A stretch of 41,953 bases of DNA. Origin: Micromonospora gifhornensis. Its GTDB lineage: Bacteria; Actinomycetota; Actinomycetes; Mycobacteriales; Micromonosporaceae. Both the position numbers and the translations under genes were made by a program. Shown piece after piece: positions 32,857-39,724 of the stretch (positions within the stretch are counted from its first letter, which is position 1; each line of letters opens with the position of its first letter). The notes below the pieces were generated by a model. The model saw only the letters and a program-made list of their open reading frames with translations, was not told the DNA's origin and searched no databases. The stretch covers positions 1 through 41,953 of the forward strand of contig NZ_BOPA01000049.1 in NCBI RefSeq assembly GCF_016863515.1, written 5' to 3'.

Positions 32857-34499
32857 CACTTGGCCCCTTCTCGCGCATCCGGTACGCCGTCGACCTCGTC
32901 GGCCGGTCGATCGCCGCGCATCGCCGCCACCAGTTGGGCGAACTCCTCGGCGAACCCGGGATGCTCGGTACGCGGCAGGCCGCCCACCTCGATCAAACTA
33001 CTACCGCGCGTCGGAGATCCGGCGGCGGGGTCGGCTGCATCAGCCGAAAGGAGCCGCACGAAGACCCGTCGACGCCTGACGAACAGCGACCCCATCAGCC
33101 CCAGCACCAGGCCGACCGAGCTGATCAGCAGCAGTGTCGTACCGGGGTCGTACCGCACGGACAGCACGATGTACGGCTCGGAGCCCAGGAACTCGACGGT
33201 GGTGCCGTCGTCCAGGGTCCAGCTCTCCCCGGGCCGCAGTTCCTTCGCGCCGATCTCGGTGAGCCGACCGTTGCGCACCTGACGCTGGTCGAGCTGGTAC
33301 ACCGAGCCGGGGATGCCGCCGTCCAGACCCAGGTTGCCCCGGTAGGCCACCAGGCCGAGCAGCGGGTTCTCCTCGGTCGGGTGCTCGGAGCGGGTGAACG
33401 GGGGCTCCTGGGGAGCGGTCGGCAGGTACAACCCGTCGAAGGCCATCTGCAGGTCCGGCTTGCGCTCGCCGGTCGCCGGATCGACGTTGGCGTCCGGGAA
33501 CGCGGCCAGCCCTTCGCTGGTCAGCCCGAGGTCACCGTTGCTGAGGAACGGCACCGCGCTGGTCTGGCTGCGGCCGAACCGGTCGGTGTAGCGGATCACC
33601 GGGGCGTACCCGTGCCCGAGCAGGTAGACGTTCGCCCCGTCGAGGCGCAGCGGCGAGTTGACCGAGAACTCCGCCGTGCGCGGCGGGTCGCCGTCCTCGT
33701 CCACGGTCACCTTCGCGTTGTAGAACGCCGGCTGACCGGTCGGCAGGAAGCGGGCGTCGAACTCGTCCAGTTGCAGGCAGAACCGGGGCAGGTCGTCGCC
33801 GACCCGCGGGCCGAGCTTCACCTCGGCGTACTGCTGGCGGGTGTTGCAGAAGACGTGGTCGGCACCGGCGACGAGCAGCCGGTTGCCCTGCCAGCCGTAC
33901 CAGGAGCCGAGCGCGACGCCGAGCAGCACCAGCACCATCGAGGTGTGGAAGATCAGATTGCCGGTCTCCTTGAGGTAGCCCTTCTCGGCGGAGACCTCGT
34001 CGCCGCGGACCACCACCCGCCACCGGCGACGCCGCAGCACCTCGGCGACCGCCGCCACGCCACCGTCGGGCGCGGGCGCCACCGTGTGCTGCGGCAGCCG
34101 ACCGAGCCGCTTCGGTACGGCCGGCGGCCGGGCCCGCAGCGCCCGGACGTGGTCGACCAGCCGGGGCGTGATGCACCCGATCAGCGAGGTGAACAGCAAC
34201 AGGTAGATCGCGGAGAACCAGACCGAGCTGAACGCCTCGAACGCGCCGACCCGATCCAGCCACACCGCCAGGTCGGGGTGCTCGGTGAAGAAGTCGCGGA
34301 CATCCTCCGGGTTGACCCCGCGCTGCGGCAGCACCGAGCCCGGGATCGCGGCGACCGCGAGCAGGAAGAGCAACACCAGCGCGGTACGCATGCTGGTCAG
34401 CTGCCGCCACGAGTTGCGCGCCAGGGCGAGCAGCGGGTTGGGGCGGCGACGGGGTGCCTCGGCCGGCGTACCCGCCGGTCGGTCGTCCACAGCGGTCAT
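32856..34499 (-). CDS. resB: Cytochrome c biogenesis protein ResB (Ccs1)
   Basis: A 547-residue membrane protein of System II cytochrome c maturation. It has four hydrophobic segments (about 37-57, 95-115, 180-205 and near 460) and a large extracytoplasmic domain (about 210-455) with LDEFDARFLPTGQPAFYNAKV and FSVNSPLRLDGANVYLLGHGYAPV. With CcsB it passes heme outward and attaches it to CxxCH motifs. The N-terminal RNSWRQLTSMRTALVLLFLLAVAAIPGS is a family hallmark. Translationally coupled by 1-nt overlaps to ccdA upstream and ccsB downstream. Confidence 0.93.
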   Translation of the reverse strand: MTAVDDRPAGTPAEAPRRRPNPLLALARNSWRQLTSMRTALVLLFLLAVAAIPGSVLPQRGVNPEDVRDFFTEHPDLAVWLDRVGAFEAFSSVWFSAIYLLLFTSLIGCITPRLVDHVRALRARPPAVPKRLGRLPQHTVAPAPDGGVAAVAEVLRRRRWRVVVRGDEVSAEKGYLKETGNLIFHTSMVLVLLGVALGSWYGWQGNRLLVAGADHVFCNTRQQYAEVKLGPRVGDDLPRFCLQLDEFDARFLPTGQPAFYNAKVTVDEDGDPPRTAEFSVNSPLRLDGANVYLLGHGYAPVIRYTDRFGRSQTSAVPFLSNGDLGLTSEGLAAFPDANVDPATGERKPDLQMAFDGLYLPTAPQEPPFTRSEHPTEENPLLGLVAYRGNLGLDGGIPGSVYQLDQRQVRNGRLTEIGAKELRPGESWTLDDGTTVEFLGSEPYIVLSVRYDPGTTLLLISSVGLVLGLMGSLFVRRRRVFVRLLSADAADPAAGSPTRGSSLIEVGGLPRTEHPGFAEEFAQLVAAMRGDRPADEVDGVPDAREGAK

Positions 34500-35392
34500 C
34501 AGATGCTCACCTGGAAATCGCCCACTCCGATGGTGGTCTGCAACCAGATCACGACGTTTGTCCAGCCACCGGTGACAAGCGCCAACCCGATCATGATCAG
34601 GAGTACGCCGCCGATCCGGGTGACCCAGCGGCTGTTACGCCGGATCGCCTGGAACACCCCGAGCAGCCGGTTGAAACCCAGCCCGAAGACGACGAACGGA
34701 ATCCCCAACCCCAGGCAGTACGCCACCGCCAGCACCACCGCCCGGTCGGTCTGCCCGCTGGTGGCGGCCATGCCGAGCACCGCGGCCAGGGTCGGCCCGG
34801 TGCACGGAACCCAGGTCAACGCGAACACCGCACCGAGTACGGGTGCGCCGAGCAGACCGGCGGAGGGCAGGCGGTTGATCCGCAGTTCACGCTGCAGGCC
34901 GGGCAGGACACCGAGGTAGCCCAGCCCGAGCAGCACCACGAGACCGCCGATGACGATCTCCAGTGGCCGCTTGTAGTCGAAGAAGACCCGGCCGATGGTG
35001 CTGAACAGGATCGCGGTGCAGACGAAGACGACGGTGAAGCCGACCACGAACAGCAGCGTCCCGGCGAGCACCCGACCCTTCACCCCGGCCCGGACCCGTT
35101 CTGCGCGTACCACCGTGCCGACGCCACCACCGCGCTCGGCTGCTGCGCCGTCGGCGGAGGTGGCGGTGTTAACAGGGGTCCCTTCCTCTACCGCAGGCGT
35201 TAACAAGGTGCCCTTCCTTGCACCCCGGCCTTCCAGGTCGGCGCCGGCCAGGCCGGTGACGTACGACAGGTAGCCGGGCATCAAGGGAAGCACGCAGGGC
35301 GACAGGAAGCTGACCAGTCCGGCCAGCGCCGCCGCGCCCACCGCGAGCAGCAACGGGCCGGAGACGGCGAGTTGCCCGAAGGTCTCACCCAT
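34499..35392 (-). CDS. ccdA: Cytochrome c biogenesis protein CcdA (DsbD-type thiol reductant carrier)
   Basis: A 297-residue membrane protein that carries reducing equivalents from cytoplasmic thioredoxin to ResA outside. It has six helices and the paired cysteines in FLSPCVLPLMPGYLSY (C33) and LTWVPCTGPTLAAVLG. The loop between helices 1 and 2 is about 45 residues long and hydrophilic; its residues 58-76 (RKGTLLTPAVEEGTPVNT region) are encoded by a family 2 DNA repeat, an in-frame insertion not expected in the family. ATG at 35392 overlaps the resA TGA by 1 nt, and its own TGA overlaps resB by 1 nt. Confidence 0.92.
   Translation of the reverse strand: MGETFGQLAVSGPLLLAVGAAALAGLVSFLSPCVLPLMPGYLSYVTGLAGADLEGRGARKGTLLTPAVEEGTPVNTATSADGAAAERGGGVGTVVRAERVRAGVKGRVLAGTLLFVVGFTVVFVCTAILFSTIGRVFFDYKRPLEIVIGGLVVLLGLGYLGVLPGLQRELRINRLPSAGLLGAPVLGAVFALTWVPCTGPTLAAVLGMAATSGQTDRAVVLAVAYCLGLGIPFVVFGLGFNRLLGVFQAIRRNSRWVTRIGGVLLIMIGLALVTGGWTNVVIWLQTTIGVGDFQVSI
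35168..35219. repeat. Repeat family 2, copy inside ccdA
   Basis: On the coding strand: AAGGAAGGGCACCTTGTTAACG, then a CCTGCGGTAGAGG centre and AAGGGACCCCTGTTAAC. It is the best match to the copy at 28048-28100. It is translated without interruption in ccdA and contributes about 17 residues to a loop between membrane helices. The two TTAAC triplets are out of the ccdA frame, so no stop arises. Confidence 0.85.
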
Positions 35393-35964
35393 CAGCGTTG
35401 GCCGGACGGCGCGGGGGACTCCGCGGCGATCCGCTCGACGATGGGTTGCAGGCCCTCCTGCCGTACGGCCGCCCGGATCACCACCGCGATCCGGCCCTCC
35501 CGGTCGAGCACGACCGTGGCCGGGATGGTGTTCGGCGGGATGTCCATGTCCAGGGCCAGCCGGCTGCCCGGGTCGAAGATGCTCGGGTAGCTGACCCGGC
35601 CCTCCTCGAAGGCGATCGCCTTGTCCCTGCTGTCCTGCACGTTGATGCCGAGGAAGGTGACCCCGGAGTCCTTGGTCTCCTGGTAGGTGCCTTCCAGGTC
35701 GTCGGCCTCCGCCCGACAGGGCGCGCACCAGGAACCCCAGAAGTTGACCACGACCACCTGACCACGCTGGTCGGCCACGTCGTAGGAGCCACCGGTGAGC
35801 AGCTCACCGGCGATCCTGGGGGCGTCCGAGCGCTGCTCCGGAGCACACTCGACGATGCCGTTCGCGCTGTCACAGGTCGACTCGCGCCCGCCGCCGGTGC
35901 AGCCGGTCAGCACCGCCGCCACGGCGACGGCGAGCAGCCCGACGACCAGCCTGGGGGCAGCCAT
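35392..35964 (-). CDS. resA: Membrane-anchored thioredoxin-like ResA/TlpA protein
   Basis: A 190-residue lipoprotein with a thioredoxin fold. The lipobox is LTGC (C22), and the redox centre is WCAPC (C80, C83) inside VVVNFWGSWCAPCRAEADDL. The cis-proline region is NTIPATVVLD. ResA-type proteins reduce the heme-binding cysteines of apocytochrome c before heme attachment and are recharged by CcdA. ATG at 35964 is 1 nt past the stop of the histidine phosphatase gene, and its TGA overlaps ccdA by 1 nt, so it belongs to a tightly coupled transcript. Confidence 0.93.
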   Translation of the reverse strand: MAAPRLVVGLLAVAVAAVLTGCTGGGRESTCDSANGIVECAPEQRSDAPRIAGELLTGGSYDVADQRGQVVVVNFWGSWCAPCRAEADDLEGTYQETKDSGVTFLGINVQDSRDKAIAFEEGRVSYPSIFDPGSRLALDMDIPPNTIPATVVLDREGRIAVVIRAAVRQEGLQPIVERIAAESPAPSGQR

Positions 35965-35965
35965 C

Positions 35966-36613
35966 TCAGGCTCCCTTGGCCGTCCGGGCACCCGGCGACA
36001 TCGCGACCAGGTGTGCGGCCGGTTCCGAGTAGCCGATGCCGACGACCTTGGCGCCGTCGAAGTGGAAGGTGGTGAGCGAGGCCAGCCCGCACTGGCGGCG
36101 GCGCGGGTCATGCCAGAGCCGCTTGCGCTCGACATATCGGCGCAGCGTCCAGATCGGCAGCTGATGGGAGACCAGAACGGCCTCGCGACCCTCGGCGGCA
36201 ACCCGGGCGGCGTGCAGCGCCGCGAACATCCGCTCGGCGATCGCCCGGTACGCCTCGCCCCACGACGGGGTGACCGGGTCGCGCAGCACCCACCAGTTAC
36301 GCGGGTCGCGGAACGATCCGTCGCCGGGCGAGACCCGCTTGCCCTCGAACCAGTTGGCGCTCTCGATCAGCCGCTCGTCCACCCCGACAGGCAGCCCGAA
36401 CTGCGCGGCGATCGGTTCGGCGGTCTGCTGGGCGCGTTCCAGCGGGCTGGCCACCACGTGCACGACCTCGCGGTCGGCGAGCCCCTGCGCGGCGGCCTTG
36501 GCCATCTGGACGCCCAGATCACTGAGGCGGAATCCGGGCAGCCGGCCGTAGAGAATGCCGTCCGGGTTGTACACCTCGCCATGCCGAAGCACGTGGACCA
36601 CCGTCTTACTCAC
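35966..36613 (-). CDS. Histidine phosphatase family protein (phosphoglycerate mutase-like)
   Basis: A 215-residue branch 1 histidine phosphatase. The catalytic RHG is at residues 10-12 (VLRHGEV), the second arginine lies in ASPLERAQQTAEP and the second histidine in VSHQLPI. Actinobacteria often place such a gene between hemL and the cytochrome c maturation genes; its substrate is unknown. The start is GTG at 36613 with AAGGGGG 7 nt upstream. Two tandem 47-nt repeats lie immediately before it. Length and motifs do not support a true glycolytic phosphoglycerate mutase. Confidence 0.9.
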   Translation of the reverse strand: MSKTVVHVLRHGEVYNPDGILYGRLPGFRLSDLGVQMAKAAAQGLADREVVHVVASPLERAQQTAEPIAAQFGLPVGVDERLIESANWFEGKRVSPGDGSFRDPRNWWVLRDPVTPSWGEAYRAIAERMFAALHAARVAAEGREAVLVSHQLPIWTLRRYVERKRLWHDPRRRQCGLASLTTFHFDGAKVVGIGYSEPAAHLVAMSPGARTAKGA

Positions 36614-36628
36614 CGCTGTGCCCCCTTG

Positions 36629-36735
36629 GTTCGCGACTGCGGGGCTCGCAAAACCGGCTCACTCCTCGCGCTCACCGTGCCCGCCTTCGTTCGCGACTGC
36701 GGGGCTCGCAAAACCGGCTCACTCCTCGCGCTCAC
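36629..36735 (-). repeat. 47-nt dispersed repeat, tandem copies B and C
   Basis: Two identical 47-nt units (36629-36675 and 36689-36735) with a 60-nt period lie between hemL and the histidine phosphatase gene. They match copy A at 5-51 with one difference. Copy C supplies the last codons of hemL (GEREE) and its TGA stop (36719-36721). Confidence 0.9.
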
Positions 36736-38074
36736 CGCTGCCCCCTGTACCTGCCGCTGCTGCCGCGTTGGCCGCCACCGGCAGGGCGGCGGCGATCTGC
36801 TCCAGGGCGGCGTCGTCGATCGCCGCCGACACGAACCAGGATTCGAACGCGCTCGGCGGGAGGTACACCCCGGCGGCGAGCATCGCGTGGAAGAACGCCT
36901 TGAACGCGGGCACCTGCTGAGTGCGGGCGCTGTCGTAGTCGACCACGTCGGCGTCGGTGAAGAAGATCGAGAACATGCTGCCCGCGTACGACAGCCGGTG
37001 CGGGACACCGGCGGCGGCCAGCGCGTCGCCGGCGAGCTTGCCCACGACGGCGGCGGTGTCGTCCAGCTTGCGGTAGAGCGCGTCGTCGGCCAGCCGCAGG
37101 GTGGTCAACCCGGCGGCGCAGGCCAGCGGGTTACCGGAGAGCGTGCCGGCCTGGTACACCGGGCCGGCCGGGGCCAGCCGCGACATGATCTCCGCGCGCC
37201 CGCCGAACGCCGCGGCAGGCAGCCCACCACCCATGACCTTGCCGTACGTCCACAGGTCCGCCTCGACCGGGTCGAGGCCGTGCCATCCGGAGCGGGAGAC
37301 CCGGAACCCGGTCATCACCTCGTCGATGATGAGCAGCGCGCCGTTGGCGTGCGCGATCCGCGCCAACTGCTCGTTGAAGCCGTTCCGCGGAGCGACCACG
37401 CCCATGTTGCCCGGTGCCGCCTCGGTGATCACGGCGGCGATGTGCTGACCCTCGGCGGCGAACGCCTCCTCGACGGCAGCGATGTCGTTGTACGGCAGCA
37501 CGATCGTCTCGCTGGCCGCCGCCCCGGTGACGCCGGGCGAATCGGGCAGGCCGAGGGTGGCCACGCCGGAGCCGGCGGCGGCGAGCAGCGCGTCCACGTG
37601 CCCGTGGTAGCAGCCGGCGAACTTGATGATCTTCGAACGACCGGTGTAGCCACGAGCCAGCCGGATCGCCGACATGGTCGCCTCGGTACCCGAGTTGACC
37701 AGTCGGACCTGCTCGACCGGGGTGCGCTCGACGATCTCGGCGGCCAACTCCACCTCGCCGGGCGTCGGCGTACCGAAGCTGGTGCCCTTGGCGGCGGCAG
37801 CCTGCACCGCCGCGACCACCTCGGGGTGGGCGTGGCCCAGAATCAGCGGCCCCCACGAGCACACCAGGTCGACGTAGCGCCGGTCGTCGGCGTCGTACAG
37901 CCAGGGGCCCTCACCGCGAACCATGAAGCGGGGCGTCCCGCCGACGGCCTGGAAGGCGCGCACGGGAGAATTCACCCCGCCCGGCACGATGGCGCGAGCG
38001 CGGTCGAACAGGGCCGCTGAGGCCGGCGCGTCGACCGGGTAGCGGTCGGATCCGGCGGAAGTCACCTCGGTCAC
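36719..38074 (-). CDS. hemL: Glutamate-1-semialdehyde 2,1-aminomutase
   Basis: A 451-residue PLP enzyme converting glutamate-1-semialdehyde to 5-aminolevulinate in the C5 route to heme and corrinoids. The PLP lysine is K279 in TYGKVMGGGLPA. Other marks are the N-terminal VPGGVNSPVRAFQAVGGTP, RLVNSGTEATMSAIRLARG, GCYHGHVDALL and AGTLSGNPLACAAG. The start is GTG at 38074. Its last residues GEREE and the stop come from a 47-nt dispersed repeat, giving a short non-conserved tail. It stands upstream of the cytochrome c maturation genes, linking heme supply to its use. Confidence 0.96.
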   Translation of the reverse strand: MTEVTSAGSDRYPVDAPASAALFDRARAIVPGGVNSPVRAFQAVGGTPRFMVRGEGPWLYDADDRRYVDLVCSWGPLILGHAHPEVVAAVQAAAAKGTSFGTPTPGEVELAAEIVERTPVEQVRLVNSGTEATMSAIRLARGYTGRSKIIKFAGCYHGHVDALLAAAGSGVATLGLPDSPGVTGAAASETIVLPYNDIAAVEEAFAAEGQHIAAVITEAAPGNMGVVAPRNGFNEQLARIAHANGALLIIDEVMTGFRVSRSGWHGLDPVEADLWTYGKVMGGGLPAAAFGGRAEIMSRLAPAGPVYQAGTLSGNPLACAAGLTTLRLADDALYRKLDDTAAVVGKLAGDALAAAGVPHRLSYAGSMFSIFFTDADVVDYDSARTQQVPAFKAFFHAMLAAGVYLPPSAFESWFVSAAIDDAALEQIAAALPVAANAAAAAGTGGSGEREE

Positions 38075-38201
38075 GATGCCGCCATTGTGTCAGCGTCAAC
38101 CTGGGGACCGGCAGGCACCCCGGAGCGGGGTTACCAGGCTCACCTGCGAAAGGCCACCCCGGGCCGGCTCGCCTCGACGGGCCGGACGTGCGAGATCGCG
38201 A

Positions 38202-38207
38202 TAGGCT
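38202..38207 (+). promoter_or_regulatory. Candidate -10 of a leaderless promoter for the STAS gene
   Basis: TAGGCT ends 6 nt before the GTG start of the STAS-domain gene, with no Shine-Dalgarno sequence in between. Confidence 0.42.
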
Positions 38208-38213
38208 GAGCCG

Positions 38214-38549
38214 GTGGATCGTGCCGAACTGTCCATCACCGTACACCGAACGGGCGACGAAGCAGTCCTACGCCTTGCCGGTGAGATCGACATGCTCACG
38301 GCCGCCCAGCTGTCGACCGTCGTCAACGAGGTCCTCGCCGAACCGCCACCCCGGATCGTGCTCGACCTGGGCGGTGTCACCTTCTGCGACTCGCAGGGCC
38401 TCGGGACCCTCGTCGTACTCAGCCGCAAGGCCAGCCACGCCCAGAGCCTGCTCCTCCTGACCAACGTCGGCGAGTTCCTGCTCCGTGTCCTGGACATCAC
38501 CGGCCTCCGCAGCGCCCTGATGATCCGCAACGACGCCCCCACCCCCTAA
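38214..38549 (+). CDS. STAS-domain anti-sigma factor antagonist
   Basis: A 111-residue single STAS domain protein of the SpoIIAA/RsbV type, which releases a sigma factor by binding its anti-sigma kinase when unphosphorylated. The conserved phosphoacceptor serine is S60 in FCDSQGLGTLVVLSRKA, preceded by the typical VLDLGGVTF strand. The GTG at 38214 lies 6 nt after TAGGCT and lacks a ribosome-binding site, suggesting a leaderless mRNA. No anti-sigma or sigma gene is adjacent, so its partner must be elsewhere. It is divergent from hemL. Confidence 0.9.
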   Translation: MDRAELSITVHRTGDEAVLRLAGEIDMLTAAQLSTVVNEVLAEPPPRIVLDLGGVTFCDSQGLGTLVVLSRKASHAQSLLLLTNVGEFLLRVLDITGLRSALMIRNDAPTP

Positions 38550-38699
38550 CCACCCCCGCCCCACCCGCGCCCCACGCCGCGCCCACGCCCACGCCCCACG
38601 CCCGCCATGGTCGCGCCCACAGCCCTGGCCACCCTCCCGCGCCCAGGCCACGGCCCAGGCGCTCTCACCCCCGAGCCCTCACCCCGCCCCACCCCGCCC

Positions 38700-38773
38700 C
38701 GCGATCTTGCACTTATGGTCGCCCTTATGCCGCTCTTGCCCCACTATGTCCCGACGAAGAGTGCAAGATCGCG
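38700..38773. repeat. Palindromic repeat family 1, copy 4
   Basis: CGATCTTGCACTT and AGTGCAAGATCG arms enclose a centre with ATGGTCGCCCTTATGCCG and TATGTCCCGACGA. It is the first of three copies in this intergenic region. Confidence 0.85.
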
Positions 38774-38849
38774 ACAGTTAGGGCACTGACGCGAACACGT
38801 GCACGGCCCTTCACGGCGCACTCCCGCGATCCTGCAGTCGCAATCCCCC

Positions 38850-38924
38850 GCGATCTTGCACTTGCAGTCGCCCTTATCTGCGCCTTTACCCCGTTATGTC
38901 GAGACAGAAAGTGCAAGATCGCGG
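38850..38924. repeat. Palindromic repeat family 1, copy 5
   Basis: CGATCTTGCACTT and AAGTGCAAGATCG arms; the centre has CAGTCGCCCTTATCTG and GTTATGTCGAGACAG. A degenerate half-arm, GCGATCCTGCAGTCGC, precedes it at 38826-38841. Confidence 0.85.
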
Positions 38925-38973
38925 CACGAACGGCAGTGGCATGACCTCACCCCAGCCCACGCTCGCGACCCCG

Positions 38974-39051
38974 CCGCGATCTTGCACTTATGGTCGCCGC
39001 TATGTCGCCCTTGCCCCGTTACGCCCCGACGAAAAGTGCAAGATCGCGGCG
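38974..39051. repeat. Palindromic repeat family 1, copy 6
   Basis: The arms are extended by CCG / CGG (CCGCGATCTTGCACTT and AAGTGCAAGATCGCGG); the centre holds TGGTCGCCGCTATGTCG and TTACGCCCCGACG. It lies nearest to the response-regulator gene. Confidence 0.85.
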
Positions 39052-39160
39052 GTGGCGGGAGGGGGCGGCGGGAGGGGGCGGCGTGGGGAGGGTAGGGCCG
39101 CGCGGGGCGGGGGCGGGGGCGGTGGGGAGGGTGGGGTGGGGGAAAGGGTGGGGTGGGGGG

Positions 39161-39724
39161 TTAGTCGGGGGTGGGGCCCCAGCGGGCTTGTTCGAGGGTG
39201 GTCAGGGCTTGGGCGATGGCGTCGGGGTTGTCGTCGGCGGAGCGTAGGAGGGTGGTGGCCTCGTCGACGGCGTCGGTGAGCAGGCGCCACTGGGCGTCGC
39301 GCTCGCGGACCATCTCCGACTGGGCGGCCAGCTGGCGGGTCTTGGTCCAGAGTTCCACGAAGACGGAGACCTTGGCTCGCAGCACCCAGGGGTCGAAGGG
39401 CTTGGTCAGGTAGTCCACCGCGCCGACCGCGTAGCCGCGCAGGGCCAGTTGCGCGTCCCGGTCGGCGGCGGTCAGGAAGATGATCGGTACGTGCCGGGTG
39501 CGTTCGCGCCGCTTGATGTGGCTGGCCGTCTCGAAGCCGTCCATGTCCGGCATCTGGGCGTCGAGCAGGATGACCGCGAAATCGTCGACCAGCAGTTGCT
39601 TGAGCGCCGCCTCCCCGCTCTCCACCGCCACCGACTGCACCGGCAGCCCCTGGAGGATCGCCTCCAGGGCCATCAGGTTCTCCCGGCGGTCATCGACCAG
39701 TAGCGCCTTCGCCACCTGCGTCAC
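39161..39724 (-). CDS. Response regulator: REC domain plus C-terminal helix, no DNA-binding output
   Basis: A 187-residue protein. The receiver domain (about 5-125) shows the acidic pair in LLVDDRRENL, the phosphoacceptor aspartate in VILLDAQMPDMDGFE, the switch Thr in IIFLTAADR and the lysine in DYLTKPFDP. A helical tail (about 128-187) without a DNA-binding or enzymatic domain follows. Such REC-coil proteins relay phosphate or act through protein contacts. The GTG at 39724 overlaps the upstream hybrid kinase stop by 4 nt (GTGA), so the two are co-translated and likely form one phosphorelay. Confidence 0.9.
   Translation of the reverse strand: MTQVAKALLVDDRRENLMALEAILQGLPVQSVAVESGEAALKQLLVDDFAVILLDAQMPDMDGFETASHIKRRERTRHVPIIFLTAADRDAQLALRGYAVGAVDYLTKPFDPWVLRAKVSVFVELWTKTRQLAAQSEMVRERDAQWRLLTDAVDEATTLLRSADDNPDAIAQALTTLEQARWGPTPD

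Larger units (their letters stand above)
38550..39160. other. 611-nt gene-free convergent region with three palindromic repeats
   Basis: Between the STAS gene (plus) and the response regulator (minus) no credible gene was seen. On the plus strand it begins with a C-rich, G-poor run (38550-38700), holds three family 1 palindromes, and ends in a strongly G-rich run (39051-39160) with many GGG-GGGG tracts that could form quadruplexes. Each converging mRNA would therefore have a C-rich 3' end before the hairpins. Confidence 0.75.

Noticed and set aside
38700..39051. Regularly spaced repeats resembling a small CRISPR array
   Set aside because: The repeated unit is itself a ~70-nt palindrome with diverging centres, the gaps differ in length, no cas genes are present, and the same unit occurs singly elsewhere.
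39051..39165. G-tract-rich region with TTAGGG-like pieces, considered as telomere-like or an origin
   Set aside because: There is no regular repeat unit and no DnaA boxes; the pattern is explained by the C-rich 3' flank of the minus-strand gene.
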